A stretch of 64,000 bases of DNA from Plasmopara viticola. Taxonomy: Eukaryota; Oomycota; Peronosporomycetes; Peronosporales; Peronosporaceae. The notes under the pieces were generated by a model. That model was not told where the DNA came from, searched no databases, and saw only the letters and a program-made list of their open reading frames with translations. The stretch lies in contig MBPM02000014.1 of assembly GCA_001695595.3 (NCBI GenBank), positions 1 to 64,000 of the forward strand, in the 5' to 3' direction. The position numbers and the translations under genes are program-made. Within the stretch, counting starts at the first letter, position 1, and each line of letters begins with the position of its first letter. Below are positions 10,787 to 22,380 of the stretch, one piece after another.

Positions 10787-12574
10787 ATGCATAGCAATAA
10801 TATTTTGATTGTCGGCGCAAATGGGGTGGGTAAAAAGAGCTTTGCTATCGCGCTGGGCGCCACAGAGCTCGTGAAGAATGCACAAGAGCGGCCCCAGTTT
10901 CGTTGGCAGCTGCCTGGTCATAATGGTCATAAAGAAATTTTTGTGCACATCCTGCGCACTACAAAAGAAATCCTAAACAGCGACCACGGCGTTGTTGTGG
11001 TGCTATTTAATCTCATGCGGCGCGACTCACTTAAAGCGGTACGTTCACAATGGGCGCACGTGGTAGACATAATTGGACGAAGGCTGATGCTCGTAGGCAC
11101 GCATGCCGACTGTACGTGTCTGCGCAAAATTTCATCGTCGGAAGTGCGTGAATTTGCGGGAGATTTTGACGGGTACGAGGAAGTCTGCTGTCGTCCTGGT
11201 GATAGCAGCATGGTTCAAGTACAAATAATTCTCAAGCAGTGGGCGACAAGTGGACTCGCATCGATAGCGACCGATATCCCGCTTGCGCGAGCCTCAATTT
11301 GTAGCGGTTTTCCAAGATCTGTTGTAACGATGATGATGCCTAATACAACGTGCTGTCTATCCGCATGCTCTACAGACCAACGGAGGCGAGCAGACTTGTG
11401 GTTATATGATTCGAAGGAAGATGTGTGTGCAACTCCGGTGGCAACAGGCGCAGATGGCGATCTGAAGCTACGCACGATTTCCAAGGCAATTTACGATATT
11501 CGTGGTGCTGTTGCTGAGAAGAGCAAAGCACTGGCAAAGTACCGTGACCGACAAGTGAGTCACTGGTTAACGCGCAGTCGATACTTTGGGCCAACCGAAA
11601 GCAGTCGCCATAAACGGTGGCAGAAGGAACAAAAAAAACATCAATTGACTCAAAGTCATTTGCATCATCTCCATGCAAGCACTCCAAGACAACGATCAAG
11701 TGCTCATGATTTCTTGCGAGAGCAAAATTTACGAAGCACAAGCCACTCTTATAAAGCCGAACCCCCAAGTAAAAAGTCCACAGCACGGCGTGGTCCAGCA
11801 AGTCCAGGACGTGAGTTAAGCTCTCATTGTATCGACCACGAAAAGAGTCTTAGTACTTCATTGGAAAATACTTTTTTTATACAACCTACAGAAAGCACCA
11901 AACAACAGCAACGTCAGCTTGAAACAGGTCATGCACAGGAGCAAATGAAGCGCTTAAGAACAAAACGTGTATTGCGCAAGAAGCAACGCGCAGCCTCCAA
12001 CGACATGTTTGAGCGGAGCACAAGAACAGCAGCAGCGTATCTGGACTGTTACGATGAGATGGATATGCCGCCCCAGTTGCAGCCGATTTCGCCCTCATTA
12101 TGCCGAAAGATGCCGCTTTCGATAATGTCACCAGCATCCTCATCTCGTTGCAACAGTTTTAAAGGCAATTGCAAATTGCTTGAAGCAGGCATTTTAGACC
12201 CGTCGGGACGCCATTCGTTCGAGTCGCTCTCTCTTGCTAATAAACAAGTTGGTTGCCTGTCGACTTCGCTGCCTACCACGATGCTGCCCGTTTCTGCGTC
12301 AGCAACGATGACATCAGCCCCATCCACCCCATCGTCTCAGGCGCCTTCAAATCGAAGCCGGCGTAGTGTTGACGTTGCCACGCTCGATAATTTTCAGTAC
12401 GGCAGCTTTTCTGACGAACTCGATGCGCCGGACAAGTTGCAGACTGAGTGTAAAGCCTTGCACACAACTGCCACAGACAAGGCTCTTTCTGAGCCCATAC
12501 GACCTCTCTCAGTTACTTTACAAGAAGACCTGGTCATTAATGAAACTAGTACTAGCAGCAACTTCGTACAGTAG
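10787..12574 (+). CDS. GTPase-like protein with atypical P-loop and long disordered tail
   Basis: Single-exon frame of 595 residues from the ATG at 10,787. Residues 1-170 look like a Ras/Roc-like G domain: strand NILIVG, P-loop GANGVGKKS, then VVVLFNLMRRDSLKAV like the Rab/Roc core, and LMLVGTHAD in the place of the NKxD base-recognition motif. The P-loop has Lys where GxxxxGK[ST] expects Ser/Thr, with Ser one position later. No clear DxxG switch II was found; LPGHNGHKE may occupy its place. The rest is basic, Ser/Thr/Gln-rich and probably disordered (RHKRWQKEQKKHQ, MKRLRTKRVLRKKQR). The family resemblance is seen; nucleotide binding and role are inference. The gene ends 65 bp before the MnmE gene on the same strand. 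The start rests on the Inr and on the P-loop strand following directly. Confidence 0.7.
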   Translation: MHSNNILIVGANGVGKKSFAIALGATELVKNAQERPQFRWQLPGHNGHKEIFVHILRTTKEILNSDHGVVVVLFNLMRRDSLKAVRSQWAHVVDIIGRRLMLVGTHADCTCLRKISSSEVREFAGDFDGYEEVCCRPGDSSMVQVQIILKQWATSGLASIATDIPLARASICSGFPRSVVTMMMPNTTCCLSACSTDQRRRADLWLYDSKEDVCATPVATGADGDLKLRTISKAIYDIRGAVAEKSKALAKYRDRQVSHWLTRSRYFGPTESSRHKRWQKEQKKHQLTQSHLHHLHASTPRQRSSAHDFLREQNLRSTSHSYKAEPPSKKSTARRGPASPGRELSSHCIDHEKSLSTSLENTFFIQPTESTKQQQRQLETGHAQEQMKRLRTKRVLRKKQRAASNDMFERSTRTAAAYLDCYDEMDMPPQLQPISPSLCRKMPLSIMSPASSSRCNSFKGNCKLLEAGILDPSGRHSFESLSLANKQVGCLSTSLPTTMLPVSASATMTSAPSTPSSQAPSNRSRRSVDVATLDNFQYGSFSDELDAPDKLQTECKALHTTATDKALSEPIRPLSVTLQEDLVINETSTSSNFVQ

Positions 12575-12639
12575 GTGAAAAGTTCCAATCATAAAAACAT
12601 TTTGCCCAAAACAATTAGCATTTTGCCACTCAGACGACA

Positions 12640-14530
12640 ATGCTTCGGCGTTTATGCGCACCGCGCTGCCGCGCTCTAGCTGCCCGTGCTCGGCGGTTTG
12701 CCAATGTGCCTTGTCACACAACATTGGATGATAACGAAGTCAGTGTCCGTGAGCTCGACTCCATCTACGCGTTGTCTTCTTCGCCCGGAAGGGCTGGCGT
12801 AGCTGTCATCCGCATCTCCGGCCACCAGGCTGACCCGTGTCTGCAACAGCTGAGCCTGTCCTCTGTGTTACCAAAGCCTCGATTGTTAGCTCATCGCAGC
12901 AATTTATTTAGTGATTGGATGGGATTATTGGCTCTGACTCTCTTATGACACAGTGCCGCATTGAGGAAATTATATCACCCCGTGACGAAGGAGCACCTGG
13001 ACAATGCGCTCGTCCTTCGATTCCCACACCCACATAGGTAACAAAGGTCGATACTATTGCTGCAGAGAACAAGACGCATTGAGTGTTAGATATCTACTGT
13101 GTCAGTTTTACTGGTGAAGACATCGTAGAGTTGCATACCCACGGTAGTATTGCAGTGGTTTCTGGTGTCCTAGAAGCGCTGAGCCATGTGCCCGTGAGTA
13201 TATGGTCGTAGTAAATTGTCTTGTAGCAATTGACCGCGGTTATGATGCTGCAGCATTGTCGTGCTGCTGAAGCGGGAGAATTTACTGAGCGAGCTTTTAA
13301 CAACAACAAAATCGATTTGGTGCAAGTGGAGGGGCTGGCTGACCTGCTTAGTGCTGAGACAGAAGCTCAGCGTAGTCAGGCACTCCGACAGCTTTCAGGG
13401 GATGTTGGAGAGATTTACGAAGGGTGGCGTGACAGCCTTGTAAAGTGTCTGGCTTACACGGAAGCCATTATTGATTTTGGAGATGACGAAGATGATGTCA
13501 CAGATGCTGCTTACGAAGCTGCAGTGGATCGGTGATATATTATTCTATATGCGTGGGAATTTTAATCAAATATTTTACATGCTCTTATGTGTAAGACTTG
13601 TAGAGTTCGTGCGCTTGCTCGTTCCATTCGCAATCACTTGGCAGACAACAGACGTGGAGAAATATTGCGCAGTGGTGTTCATGTGGCTATCCTTGGCCCG
13701 CCTAATGCAGGCAAGAGCAGTCTATTAAATATTATTGCCCGACGTCCTGCCGCAATCGTCTCATCCGTTGCTGGAACTACGCGAGACATTGTGCAGGTGC
13801 CGCTAAATATTGCAGGATATCCTGTCATCGTTAGCGACACAGCTGGACTTCGCGAAACCGAAGACCTTGTTGAAAAAGAGGGCTTGTTAAGGGCCCAGGA
13901 ATGTGCCAGTGACGCAGACATTTGTGTAGTCATGATGGACATTCAGGTATGGGATATCATCGAAACTTAACACAGTCAAATGCCATAACTTTCCGTTTCG
14001 TGCAGAATGCTGAACAACTATTTGATGATACTTATCGAGCTTATTTGCGGGACGGTGCAATTGTTGTGCTGAACAAGAGCGATCAAATTGACGACTCCCA
14101 GATTGCAAGCGTAATAGAAACTTTTGACTTGGAGCAACGCGACAAATTGCTCGTAATTTCCTGTACAAAGAGAAAAAATATCGAGGCTTCATTAATAAAC
14201 TTGAGTTAACCGTGAGAGAAAAGTACGTAATCTGTTGTATGACTTAGGTCTACACTTTGACACTTTTCTAATTGTGGTGGTTCGATCATTAGATTGAAAA
14301 TGTCTACGGGAGGCCAGACAAACGCCGCACTAATTACAAGAGAGCGGCACCGACAAAATCTTGTGGAGTGCCTTTCACATTTAGATCGATTTCTTAGTGA
14401 TAGCTATTCCATCGAAATTGCGGCGGAGGACCTGCGTCGAGCTGTCATGGCTATCGGGCGCATTTTGGGGCGGATCGACGTTGAGGACGTATTGGACGCT
14501 CTGTTTGCCGACTTTTGCATTGGCAAATGA
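12640..14530 (+). CDS. mnmE: Mitochondrial tRNA modification GTPase MnmE/GTPBP3 (one apparent frameshift)
   Basis: Homologue of MnmE/MSS1/GTPBP3, which with MnmG installs the taurinomethyl/carboxymethylaminomethyl group on U34 of mitochondrial tRNAs. Exons: 12,640-12,884; 12,954-13,037; 13,106-13,193; 13,254-13,531; 13,604-13,946; 14,006-14,222; 14,293-14,530 (about 497 residues). The Arg-rich start ([20 protein letters not shown]) fits a mitochondrial presequence. Seen in order: [15 protein letters not shown] (N-terminal fold), [32 protein letters not shown]1 [10 protein letters not shown]2 GTTRD, G3 DTAG, G4 NKSD, and the diagnostic C-terminal FCIGK whose Cys is catalytic. One base seems missing near 14,205: the frame hits TAA just before a segment that fits the family in another frame. 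Its neighbours are 65 bp away on either side, same strand. Confidence 0.9.
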
Positions 14531-14594
14531 ACGGCCACCCTGAGGTCTTTAAAAAGACGTTCTAATAAGATTTACCCGCTTATAAATTTCAGGA

Positions 14595-17308
14595 ATGATT
14601 GAGTTTACAGTGCGAGAAGTCTATGCGTACGAAGATAGCAAAATAATTGTCAGTGCTCCAAGCAAAGGCCACCAAGGATTGCATGATACCTTAGGTAAAT
14701 CCAAGTCCCAGTGTGGTTTCAAAGTAGTGACCGAGTCGAGCCAAATACCTTGCGAATCGTTTGCCACCAGTAAGCAACGTATCTTCTAGCTTCTCTGCTA
14801 TCTGCTCTTAAAATTGATCCGCTTTTCACGGTACCAGCTTTTAGAAGAAGGCCATACCTTCGAAAGCTATCACGTAGATCCCACCGAGGGAATTTTTGGT
14901 GGCAGAGTTTGTGACTAAAATTGTACTTTGGTTCAAACAATTTACTCAACTTTGTTGTGTGTGTGCAGCATGATGGGACCATTATGCACTGGTCTCTGTC
15001 TCAGTCGCAAAACGTGGCAAATTCAATTGTACGCTACTTTTGGCTTCAATTGTCATTGACAATTGTCATTGTCTGAAATATTACGTAATGTATGCGATAT
15101 CGTTTCAAGGCAAATACACTGCGTGGGCACGTAGGTGCTGTGCTAACGCTTGACTTCGCACTCGATCTGGGCCCCCAAGGTCTGCTCTTTTCAGGTTCGG
15201 CGGATCGATCCATCAAAATATGGGATCCATGGGGTGACAACGAGACTTCTCTGGTTACGAAAAGTAATAAAATGTGCGTGCAAACTTTAACTGAGCATCG
15301 CGGTAGCGTCGTATGCTTGCGAATCTTAGAACAGCATAACCATGGCATCGTCAGCTGTAGCTTGGATCGGACTGTCAAGACGTGGTATCCAGCCGAGGAC
15401 TATGCTCCGCTGTTTTACCCGAGGTATCTTCCAGCCCAAACCATCTTACAACCGGGGAGTAGCTGGCCTTCTGCGCTTTGTGTTCGCTCAGAAACGCTCT
15501 TTGTCGGCGATTCAGATGGGAACATCTCAATGTACGCACTTACCGAAAATGTCGTGAATTCTGAGACAGCAAAGATTGTGGACGACAAGCATTTTATTTA
15601 TCATTTGGATAAAAAAAAGCTGTTCGCTTTTAAACGAAAGTTTTCACGTTACCATTCGCTCGGCATTTCGAGACTTCAGGTAATCGCTGACAATTGTTTC
15701 GTTGTGTCACTCGGGTATGACGAAAAGGCTCAGATAATTGACGCTATATCGGGTGCTCTCTCGTCTGCAATCTACAGTTCCAAAGCTGCGCGCTTTATCT
15801 CGTGCACTTGGGATATACGAAGCCAAACTTTACTGCTAGGTGATGTAGCAGGGTATGTCCACTTGTGGAACATATTTGAAGACAAGCTGTTCGATAAAAA
15901 GCGAATGGTTGCTACATATCCGTTGGCCATCGTAATGATGTATTCGCTGTCCAATCCCTCTGGCGACTTCCTACTTACAGGATTGGCAAATGGTGTCAAG
16001 CTATGGCATTTTAACCACAATGTTGGATATGTAAGTTGTAATGGTCACTCTGATGCAGTTGTTGCTGTTGTTGTGATTGATAACGATACCGATTCGCTCC
16101 CAATCGATAAAAATAAGTCCGATGAACAAGTTTGTCTAAAAGAACGTGAAGTTCAACTTAAATCTGAAGAAAACTATGCGCAAAGAATGCATCCTTTTCT
16201 CAGCGCTTCACTGGACGGCTCAATACGTTGCTGGGAGTCGCATGACATGAAAATGTCACTTGAATTCGAAGATAAAGACTCGGACATTACGTGCATGGTC
16301 GCCTCCCTGCGATTTCACAAATTTTTTACGGGACACACTGGCGGGATTGTCAAAGTTTGGAACAATTACGCAGGTAAAATGTCAGTTTTATCTACTAAAA
16401 ATTGTGGCCCCGTCACGTGTCTCGCAGGTTAGTGCCTCCACTAAATGCATTAACAGAGTGATGGACTAAGAATTTTTATAGCGGGAGCTGTTCGAGATCA
16501 AGAAGTCTTGCTCGCAGGCGTCAATGGGAATGTTTTTGCGTGGAACGTGAACTACGATCAAACTTTGCGTGCAGTACCATTCCAGCTGACACTTATACAA
16601 GGGGAAATTACCGCATTGCTTTTTTGTAAGGGTTGCTTTCTTGGCCGAGAAGGCCATGAGTTTTTTGTGGCAGGCTTTTTAGCAGGCCAGATCACCGTAT
16701 GCCAACTGTTATTTTCTGATTTTGAAATTAAGACTGACAAGTACGTGTATGTGTTGTCAAATCTTTTTGCTCAAGCAGGTGTGGAGTTTTGCGAAAAATG
16801 CACTCGTGTGTTCGTTTAAAGGTCATAAGGATGCAGTGTGCAGCTTGACCTCGCACGGCTGTTTTCTTTTCTCGGGATCGGATGATACACTTCTTCGCAT
16901 GTGGAATGTTCTTAATTTGACTGAAGCGTATGAGCTAGGTATACTTCGCCCTCCATCTTCGCACTCATCGTCTGGCTCTGAATCCCCAATCGTTTGCTTG
17001 GATGTGGTCCCCGCTCGCGGTTTTGTGCTCAGCGGAGCAGCCGATGGAACACTAATTGTTTGGGACTACACGGCTTTTGAGGACGAAAATGCGATTGACG
17101 CGTATGGCAAAATCGTTTCCAAGGTCAAGTGAGTGACGCGGTGTAAACTTTCTATTCTCCTCCATTTTTGCTCACATCACCGTTTATTAGGGTGGATGGT
17201 TGCATTAAGTGTCTTCGGTACTGGCCGGACCGCAAAGCTATGATATGCGGCACTGCCGAAGGCAAAATCATTGTTTTGGATCTTCCATCCGATGAAAATT
17301 TCTCCTAA
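14595..17308 (+). CDS. WD40-repeat protein of unknown function
   Basis: Exons drawn at 14,595-14,769; 14,845-14,906; 14,969-15,028; 15,110-16,427; 16,482-16,744; 16,779-17,128; 17,191-17,308, which add to 781 residues in one frame. Many WD-type units are visible, for example HDGTIMHWSL, FSGSADRSIKIWD, VSCSLDRTVKTWY, SASLDGSIRCWES, FTGHTGGIVKVW, FSGSDDTLLRMWN, LSGAADGTLIVWDY and CGTAEGKIIVLD, enough for two seven-bladed propellers. No catalytic domain was recognised. The intron at 16,745-16,778 would be only 34 bp, unusually short, so that join is the weakest. The three short 5' exons are also less certain. The gene starts 64 bp after MnmE and ends about 220 bp before the decayed Polinton-like module. 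Confidence 0.78.
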
Positions 17309-17529
17309 GCTTAAATCTTCTTGCACATTTTGTCAGCAGAGCTTTTTAGTAAAAACTTGCTATCTGGTGAGTTAAGTATACCGAGCTAGTACAAAACCCA
17401 AGAATTAGCTCACTGGCGAAAACATTAATTCTAATATAATGCATACTTCCGTTTACTCAGTCCCAACACTGTAAACAGTATGGTCTACCTAAAGAACAGT
17501 AGGCCTGAATTAGTATTATTTTGGATGAC

Positions 17530-18430
17530 CCTCAAGAATATTACCTCGATTGAAAGTTGCATCTGTAGTTTCTATTGTAACCAATTCAGGATCGTCTGAT
17601 GCCTTGTAAAGTATATGACCGTTTTTTAGCAGATTTGGACTCGATATTCATCGATTCCAACGATTGAATAAACGGCTTTGCTCCGTCTAGCAGTTTCTTT
17701 ATCAAATGTCTGCTTCCTAAGTCGATATAGTCCGACCTCAAACCTCTTCTCATTTCTATCGGCTTCTGCTTGATTATGACTCAGATCCGCATCCACAACC
17801 TTGCCTTTAGCCTCGTTGAGAGTCACTTTAATCGTGCGATGAAATGTGGTGTTATAGTTTTCGATAACATCAGTGATAAGCTTTTAAGTAATCATCTTCG
17901 GGGGCATTTTAGTTAGTCTCTGCTTCAACGTTCTGTTAAATCTTTCGATTTTACCCATTGTTCCGTGGTCACCGGGTTCGTTGTTGTAATGCTCAATTTG
18001 TTAGATTGAAAGAATTTTTGAGCTTTTGAGTTCATGAACTCGCTACCATTGTCGCTTGTTATGATATCCACTTTATGCAGCCGAATCAACGCTTTAAGTG
18101 CTGCTAGCACAGTTGCTGCTGTCTTGTTTGATAAGACTTTTGCAAAGCCCGACCTCAAGTTGATATTTATAGCAGTCAAAACTGGTCGCTTCTCCCAAAA
18201 CGCAAGATCCATCTGCCAAGAGTTGGGATTTTACGAAGCTATTTCGAAGCCAATGAATCTCTTCTTTTGATCCTAATATCGCTGAATATCAGTCTGACTC
18301 GCATACCAATCCTAAACGACTTTGCACGTTATCTTAGGGTATAAACGTTGTGCCTTTTGATATAGAGCTTGAGCTCCGATAAAGCCGGTTTTTGAGTTAC
18401 AGTAGAGTTTGTTTATCAGCGCATTCATAG
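17530..18430 (-). pseudogene. Polinton-type integrase (rve), frameshifted
   Basis: The integrase reads 18,430 down to about 17,530. The N-terminal part (CNSKTGFIGAQALYQKAQRL) has the form typical of Polinton integrases. The catalytic core shows Asp in MDLAFWEKRP (about 18,200), Asp in ITSDNGSEFMN (about 18,050) and Glu in GKIERFNRTL (about 17,945), the D,D-35-E triad of rve integrases. The C-terminal part continues as SKAVYSIVGIDEYRVQI and NGHILYKASDDPELVTIE. There are stops between the N-terminus and the core (about 18,240-18,310) and a frameshift just before the catalytic Glu. Chemistry of the family: strand transfer of element ends into target DNA. Identification is strong; activity is not expected. 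Confidence 0.82.
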
Positions 18431-21400
18431 TATAGATTTTCCTAGAAAAAAATATAGTGGCTAGCTGCTCGATTATAATTGAAGCTTCTATATTTAATGG
18501 GATAGTCGATATGCCATCTGATAAAACCTGACGCTTATCGAAGTAGTAGGAAAGGGCTGTTTTTGATTGTTTATAAGTAATGATCGATTTAGTCTTTCGA
18601 CAGTCTAAATATCTCGTTAGTACCTTGGAGTGTGATACGATCTCCCACAATAGTCTCGAATCCCTTAGGGCTAAGTACATCAGTGTTGCGTGACCGACCC
18701 TGTTGTATATCCTTAGCTTTGACTTTGACCTTGTGCTCCTCGTCCGGTAGGTAGCAGATGTAATTCTTAGAGAATAATGAGACCATTGCATCACTTCGCC
18801 ACTCTTCCAATAATAATTCAGGCGTGCGGCGATCGAATGTGGCTACCTCAATGTTGTAGTCTCGCGGGAACCACTCGTACTTATGCTCATCGAAGTGATC
18901 ACATAGCTCAGGCTTGATACAATCTCTAAAGGGGTTCTCGCAGCTAAACGCGATATAGCCGCTGTCTGTGTCCATCTCCTGATATTAAAAGTCTGAACGA
19001 TCGAAGTAAAAGTCGATACAGTCATAGTAAAACTGAAACATGCGTAGCTTAGCAAACTGATAAATAGCGATCGACAAATGGATTGGGTTCTTGTTTTTAA
19101 GACGGCGTTTCGTTATCGTAATCACACAAGGAACCATTGAGCTTCTCCAACCCGTGGAACGTAAAGTGCTCGATCTTTCTCTTAATAGCCTCACAGTTCG
19201 ACTCATACTCAACCACTTTGTGCTTGCTCATATTTATTCCAGATCGACCGAAAGCACTGTTACCTTCTAGCTTCATCATCTCAGCAATCTTCGTCTTAGA
19301 CTTATCAAAATCACCCTCTCGTCGCGCGTTCGATACAGCATCCATAAATGGAGCAAAAGCCTAATGTGAGCTTGCTTTGATGAAGTTGTATGTTTCAGTG
19401 AACTCCACACCATGGGATAAGTACCAATTGAGCAAGGGTGTGTAGATAAGGATCTTCTCACCAAAGTAGCTACCTATCAGCTTACGAGCTGGTGTTGCTC
19501 GGCTTTTCTAACGTGCCTCGTTTTACGCGTACATGTGGTGTCCAATGACACTCTCATCAGTACAATCGATTAGCGTATCTTTGAAACAGGGTCATCTCAC
19601 TGGAGTAGTCTTAAAGATAGTCTGGAGTACGAATATCACATTCGAGGAATCCAAAAATCTTGTCAGTAACAATGTCCTCGACAACGTCTTCATATCCTTC
19701 GATCGTAGTCAATCGTCCGCATGACATCTCATTGCCAAGCACCCACAGATAGAGAGCGTTAAAATCGTATCCGACATACTTTCTACACATCTTACAACCT
19801 CGAATCTTGGTCTCTTTGCGTTTGGCATAGCGATTAAAGATAATTGATGGACCTCAAGCAATGTTGGCCTTCATTTCAGCGTAGATGCCCTTTTCCTCTT
19901 TATAATTGCTATACACCAACCTGTCCGAATTGAACTTAAGCAATTTCTTGTAGCGAAATCCCCTTAGCGACATGTCCTTACGGGCGGTATTGCACTTGAT
20001 ACAGCTGACCAATATACTCCCATCGATGTGCTCAAGCTTGTTGTTAATACGATCGGCTGAAGCGGTCTCTTTGTTTAGCTGACAGTAGCATAATCCAAAC
20101 ATATACTTTTGTTTTTGCAGCAATATATTCAAGTGATCGAGTGTCATACAAAATTTCCGTTTTGCCTTATCGTCCTGACTCTAATAGCCACACATGCGCT
20201 TAGCTGGAAAATGTAATGTGTTAGCAGGTTTCGTATCCGGATCTTGACGATTGTTGAAGCAAGTCTGATGCATAACCTTTTTTGAAAGACCAGGTAGCGA
20301 CACTCCATCCGAGAGCAATCGAGATCAAAACGCATAAATAGCTCACGCTGAGCCTTGATGGCCTTTATAAATGGAACTACATCGAGATTGTTATACCAGA
20401 CCAATAAGTCCTTAATAGATTTTATCCCATACTACCCCCACACAAACTTTACTTGTTCGTATTCATCCTCAGTGATACTTGTTCCACGGAGCTTGCTGTC
20501 AAAAGCTGATTCAGGCGGGATGGTAGTCTGACTTATCACACCATATGATGTGATGTACTCGTATGGGAAAATACCCTTACCAAGACCACAAACACATCTG
20601 ATTTTGTCTTCACATTTGCAGCCTGCGAGATATGTCGTAAGATACTTATCGTAGCTGGTACCAGCTGATACAAAGTTGCTAATATCGAGCATTTTCATGT
20701 TTGATGTAGCAATGCACATGTAGCTGGGGTGCTTGACGACAGATTCGATATTGTCTGTACAACGATGGCAAACAAGTCGCTCTTAATTATATTAATATCG
20801 GATCGACCAGAATTGAAGCCGAATATTGGTACTTGATCGAGCTGCTGTTTAAGTCTCTCGTAATCGGACCTTTGCTAACCAAACCCAAGACTGCTATGAA
20901 AGTGGAAGAAGCTGTCATACTTTTCTTCTCCAATCCAGCTCTCCACATCATACATCTTGTAGTTCTTACCAAGGTTGACGCCTGAGATTTCCATACCTGG
21001 CAGACCGTGGGCATTGGTAATTTCTTGCAGAAAAGACTTGTACTCCTCGACATTGTAGTGTTGGATCATCACCGATACATCGCCAATATATTTGAACATA
21101 TCCAAAAGCAACATCTTCGGATCGTCATTTACAAAGCAACGCACCTCCTCGGTTAAGCTATCAGCTACTGATGCTGACACAGGAATGTGCTCGGTCGTAA
21201 ATACAGTATTTTTATCACGTTGAGTCGCGGTAGGCTTATGGATTGCCTCAAAGTCATACACAATAAAGTGGTGAATGTACTGATTAGCATCCTGCATCCT
21301 TTATGAGATACCTTGTTAGGAGCTTGCTTGCAGATAATTGGCTCAGCGGGGAAGCTCTCAATATTCACAAGCTCGCACTGATTCTTCTTATGGTTTTTGA

Positions 21401-22351
21401 GCCTTTCACTGGTCAAGAAAACCATTTCACATTTAGAGCATTGATACTTAGACTCAAGCTTATCAATGATTTTGATGTAGAGAACGTGATTATCGTGTGG
21501 TAGAATAATCATAGTTTTATACTCCTTGTCCGATCTACGAATGCACTCTACATTTCCACACGTTACATCCATCGTATACACGTTTATACCAAGTTGGAAG
21601 CAGTGTTCAACCTCATCGAGCTTTAGTAGTAGCGCTTGAATGCCTCCATTACATGGAATGTATGCCAGGCGACGCAGTGGAAGACGCACTTATTATTGGT
21701 CTTAGTGAAGTTGATCACATGCTTCTTCTCGCGGATAATCTTAGGAATAGCAGCATCGCTATCCCCAAGAGCATGATCGCGATGGTAGATGAAAATTTTG
21801 AATGCAGTGATCGCCTTGAGCTTATACCCAGGGCTGGGGTAGTTAAGTTTGTCAGCCGATTATAAAGACCGAATTTCAGAGATTCTTTCGAATGTCAGCC
21901 TTGCTGTTGATAGCAATGGGACTATTAAACACATAAGATTTAGCGAGATTCGGGTAGAAGTAGCGAGTATCGTCAGGATCGGTCTGGCTGACAAGTTCGT
22001 AGCCCAGAGCAATGTTTACCTTAAAGGCCTTGACTGGGTCGAAAGAACGTTCTCGAGCTTATCGTAGAAATTATTAGCCCCAATTTCCTTATTGAGGTGT
22101 GATTCCATATGGTTACTACTGTAAAAACGATACTTAGGATCAGCCTTTAAATCAGGCGACATGTGCGTCCCAAGTATTTCGATCGAAATATTGTACTGCT
22201 TGGTCAACAATCTCTTGTTGACCGAACGCGAAATGTTGCTAAGATATACCATCTTACCAGTCCTACCACGAACCTTAACCCGATAGCTGCTGCCCCATTT
22301 GACTGCGTGAATATTTAATCTCTTTAATCCAGCGTGTTCGTATGCAAACAT
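18430..22351 (-). pseudogene. Protein-primed DNA polymerase B (Polinton-like), multiply frameshifted
   Basis: Segments in four kilobases line up with the protein-primed PolB layout. These are an N-terminal part (VNIALGYELVSQTDPDDTRY, about 22,020), a C2H2-like finger (YQCSKCEMVFLTSERLKNH, about 21,440), an exonuclease-type YDFEAI (about 21,250), FPYEYITS (about 20,560), VWYNNLDVVPFIKAI (about 20,400), motif A YDFNALYLW (about 19,760), motif B GNSAFGRSGINMSKHK (about 19,240), motif C MDTDSGYIAFS (about 18,970) and the palm/thumb end. More than ten frame changes or stops separate them. Family role: replicating linear element DNA from a terminal protein primer. The motif residues themselves are mostly kept, so the copy is old but not ancient. 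Confidence 0.82.
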
Positions 22352-22380
22352 ATTGGCTATATATTTTCGACTATATTAAT

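Larger units (their letters stand above)
17530..22360 (-). mobile_element. Decayed Polinton/Maverick-like element, polymerase and integrase module
   Basis: A 4.8-kb minus-strand block encodes a protein-primed family B DNA polymerase followed directly by a retroviral-type (rve) integrase. Together these define Polinton/Maverick elements and related virus-like DNA. Capsid and packaging genes are absent here, so this is a partial copy. Both genes carry many frameshifts and stops, so the element is inactive. Neither terminal inverted repeat could be assigned with certainty; an element with inverted ends begins 20-30 bp beyond the polymerase start. Confidence 0.75.
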
